From positions 26,616 through 90,615 of the forward strand of contig NZ_AGFG01000008.1 in NCBI RefSeq assembly GCF_000226255.1: a stretch of 64,000 nt of DNA, in the 5' to 3' direction. Shown here piece after piece: positions 63,209 to 64,000 of the stretch. Position 1 is the first letter of the stretch, and each line of letters begins with the position of its first letter. The position numbers and the translations under genes are program-made. The notes under the pieces are model-generated. The model ran no database searches. It was not told the DNA's origin and saw only the letters and a program-made list of their open reading frames with translations. Source of the stretch: Desulfovibrio sp. A2 (lineage in GTDB: Bacteria; Desulfobacterota; Desulfovibrionia; Desulfovibrionales; Desulfovibrionaceae).

Positions 63209-63474
63209 GGCGCGGAGGTCGTGCCTGCCCTCCCCGATGCGGGGGAGGTGGCTCGAACGAGAAGCACCCGACCGCCCCTGACGCCGGGCTGAACTGACCA
63301 GCTGAATCCCTCGAAAATCGCGCGAGGATGCCCTCTCCGGCGTGATCTTGTCCGGGTATGGCCTAAGACCTATCCCGGCCTGATTCACCCCAAAACTTGC
63401 ACGAAAAAAGGCCCGCTGTGTTCTGACGACGCAGTGGTCCTTTTCGCGTTCGGGGGCAGGAGACTGACGACCAT
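63209..63474. repeat. Element repeat, copy B
   Basis: Matches copy A: first the remnant of the small gene's end (GGCGCGGAGGTCGTGC at 63209), a ~30-base insertion, then the spacer, GCACGAAAAAAGGCCCGCTG and the GGGGGCAGGAGACTGACGACC block. The hairpin stem now has one mismatch (CAGTGGTCC). Confidence 0.85.
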
Positions 63475-64000
63475 CCAGAGGCTGGAGTAAAGCCTGTCTA
63501 TCGTAAATGATTACAGACTATTGTCGATTATGTCCCACTCTCGGGCAAAGGGCCGCCTTAAGCCAGACTGAAAGGGACCACCTACTGGGGCTATAAACAA
63601 GATGAACTACGACTGACACCCTAAGCCCACCTGCGGCTCACCTAACGCCAACCAAAGGCATACTACCACGGGTCCGCTGTGTGTTGCCGACGCTGCGGGC
63701 CTTTACGCGTTCTGGAAGGGGGGGCAGATTGACGACGTGTCATTTTCAAAGATTCTAGAATGTTATCGATTATGGGCCACTATCGGATATAAGCGCCAAT
63801 TTCCAGAGCGACCATCAGTCAGTGAAGTTGAATGTTTTCAGGGTGATGTCAATTACCGTGCACTCTCGGGGAAAGACCACCCAGCACGACCTCAAGCCCA
63901 CCTCAAGCACTCACCAGAGGAGCAGCTATAGCTCCCCTATAAGATATACTTAAAGAGAAGAAATAAGAGATAACTATAGACGACTACTCCTAGAGTAACT
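63475..64000. other. Gene-free tail with short reiterated blocks
   Basis: No convincing gene. Blocks recur between 63475-63660 and 63739-63920: TCGATTATG, CACTCTCGGG-AAAG, and CTAAGCCCACCT / CTCAAGCCCACCT followed by CTCACC. So the unit ending in the terminator module is longer than the hairpin itself. From 63934 the DNA becomes AT-rich (CTATAAGATATACTTAAAG) and contains AACTATAGACG near the end. Confidence 0.5.
63667..63738. repeat. Element repeat, copy C (degenerate)
   Basis: CCGCTGTGTGTTGCCGACG, CTGCGGGCCTTTACGCGTTC and GGGGCAGATTGACGACG align with the terminator module of copies A and B, but the A-run and several stem bases are lost. It is probably no longer a terminator. Confidence 0.7.

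Noticed and set aside
63737..63931. A 64-residue plus-strand frame near the right edge
   Set aside because: It runs across repeat blocks shared with non-coding copies and lacks a ribosome-binding site.

Overview
The window is GC-rich chromosomal DNA (long unbroken frames on both strands, strong G/C third-position bias) whose gene content fits a sulfate-reducing deltaproteobacterium of the Desulfovibrio/Nitratidesulfovibrio type. The pointers are an LL-diaminopimelate aminotransferase (DapL), an L-lactate permease, a YedF-type protein, type II dehydroquinase and a compact lipid A/LPS export set. The genus is an inference from gene content; no 16S rRNA is present. There is no CRISPR array and no complete insertion sequence.

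Region by region. 1-0.8 kb holds no protein gene but carries two, possibly three, leftward promoter-to-terminator cassettes that look like paralogous small RNAs. 0.8-8 kb is a leftward run: acyltransferase, glycosyltransferase, rarA, rsmE, gcvT and a large unknown protein. 8.5-14.5 kb runs mostly rightward: tandem-GAF protein, mreB, inositol-phosphatase family, (leftward Nudix), rimI, tpiA, secG, tRNA-Leu. 14.7-17 kb has a periplasmic binding protein and a self-cleaving CI/S24-type repressor flanked by two identical inverted operators, one of which controls a tiny zinc-ribbon gene. 17-29 kb is a long leftward cluster: xerD, CBS/DHH tRNA nucleotidyltransferase, HIT, lapA, lapB, mutS, lipoprotein, lysA. 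29-34.5 kb has a chemoreceptor with a C-terminal sensor domain, then dapL-folK, a YHS protein and a small transaldolase. 34.6-35.6 kb is gene-empty with an AT-rich core. 35.6-42 kb has lpxL-like, DUF374 and msbA, then yedF, an rsuA/rluB-family synthase and lolA. 42-49.8 kb has ftsK, efp, aroQ, engB, lptG and lptF. 50-57.6 kb has uppP, tRNA-Met, lactate permease, phoU, greA and small proteins.

Envelope biogenesis dominates: msbA, lpxL-like and DUF374 acyltransferases, lapA/lapB, lptF/lptG, lolA, uppP, mreB and two lysine/DAP genes (dapL, lysA) all feed lipid A, lipoprotein or peptidoglycan assembly. Three genes with clear homology upstream of any ATG/GTG/TTG (folK, ftsK, lptF) have a good Shine-Dalgarno placed before an ACG, ACG and CTG codon respectively.

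From 58.0 kb the tmRNA gene ssrA is followed at once by a tyrosine integrase, the classic layout of an integrative element in the ssrA 3' end. About 5.6 kb of this element is visible: intact integrase, small unknown gene, terminator, an Hsp20 chaperone on the opposite strand, then a second, frameshifted integrase with a remnant of the same small gene and the same terminator, and a third decayed copy of the terminator module. The last 70 bases are AT-rich and include a sequence resembling the promoters of T7/SP6-like phage RNA polymerases. The right end of the element lies outside the window.
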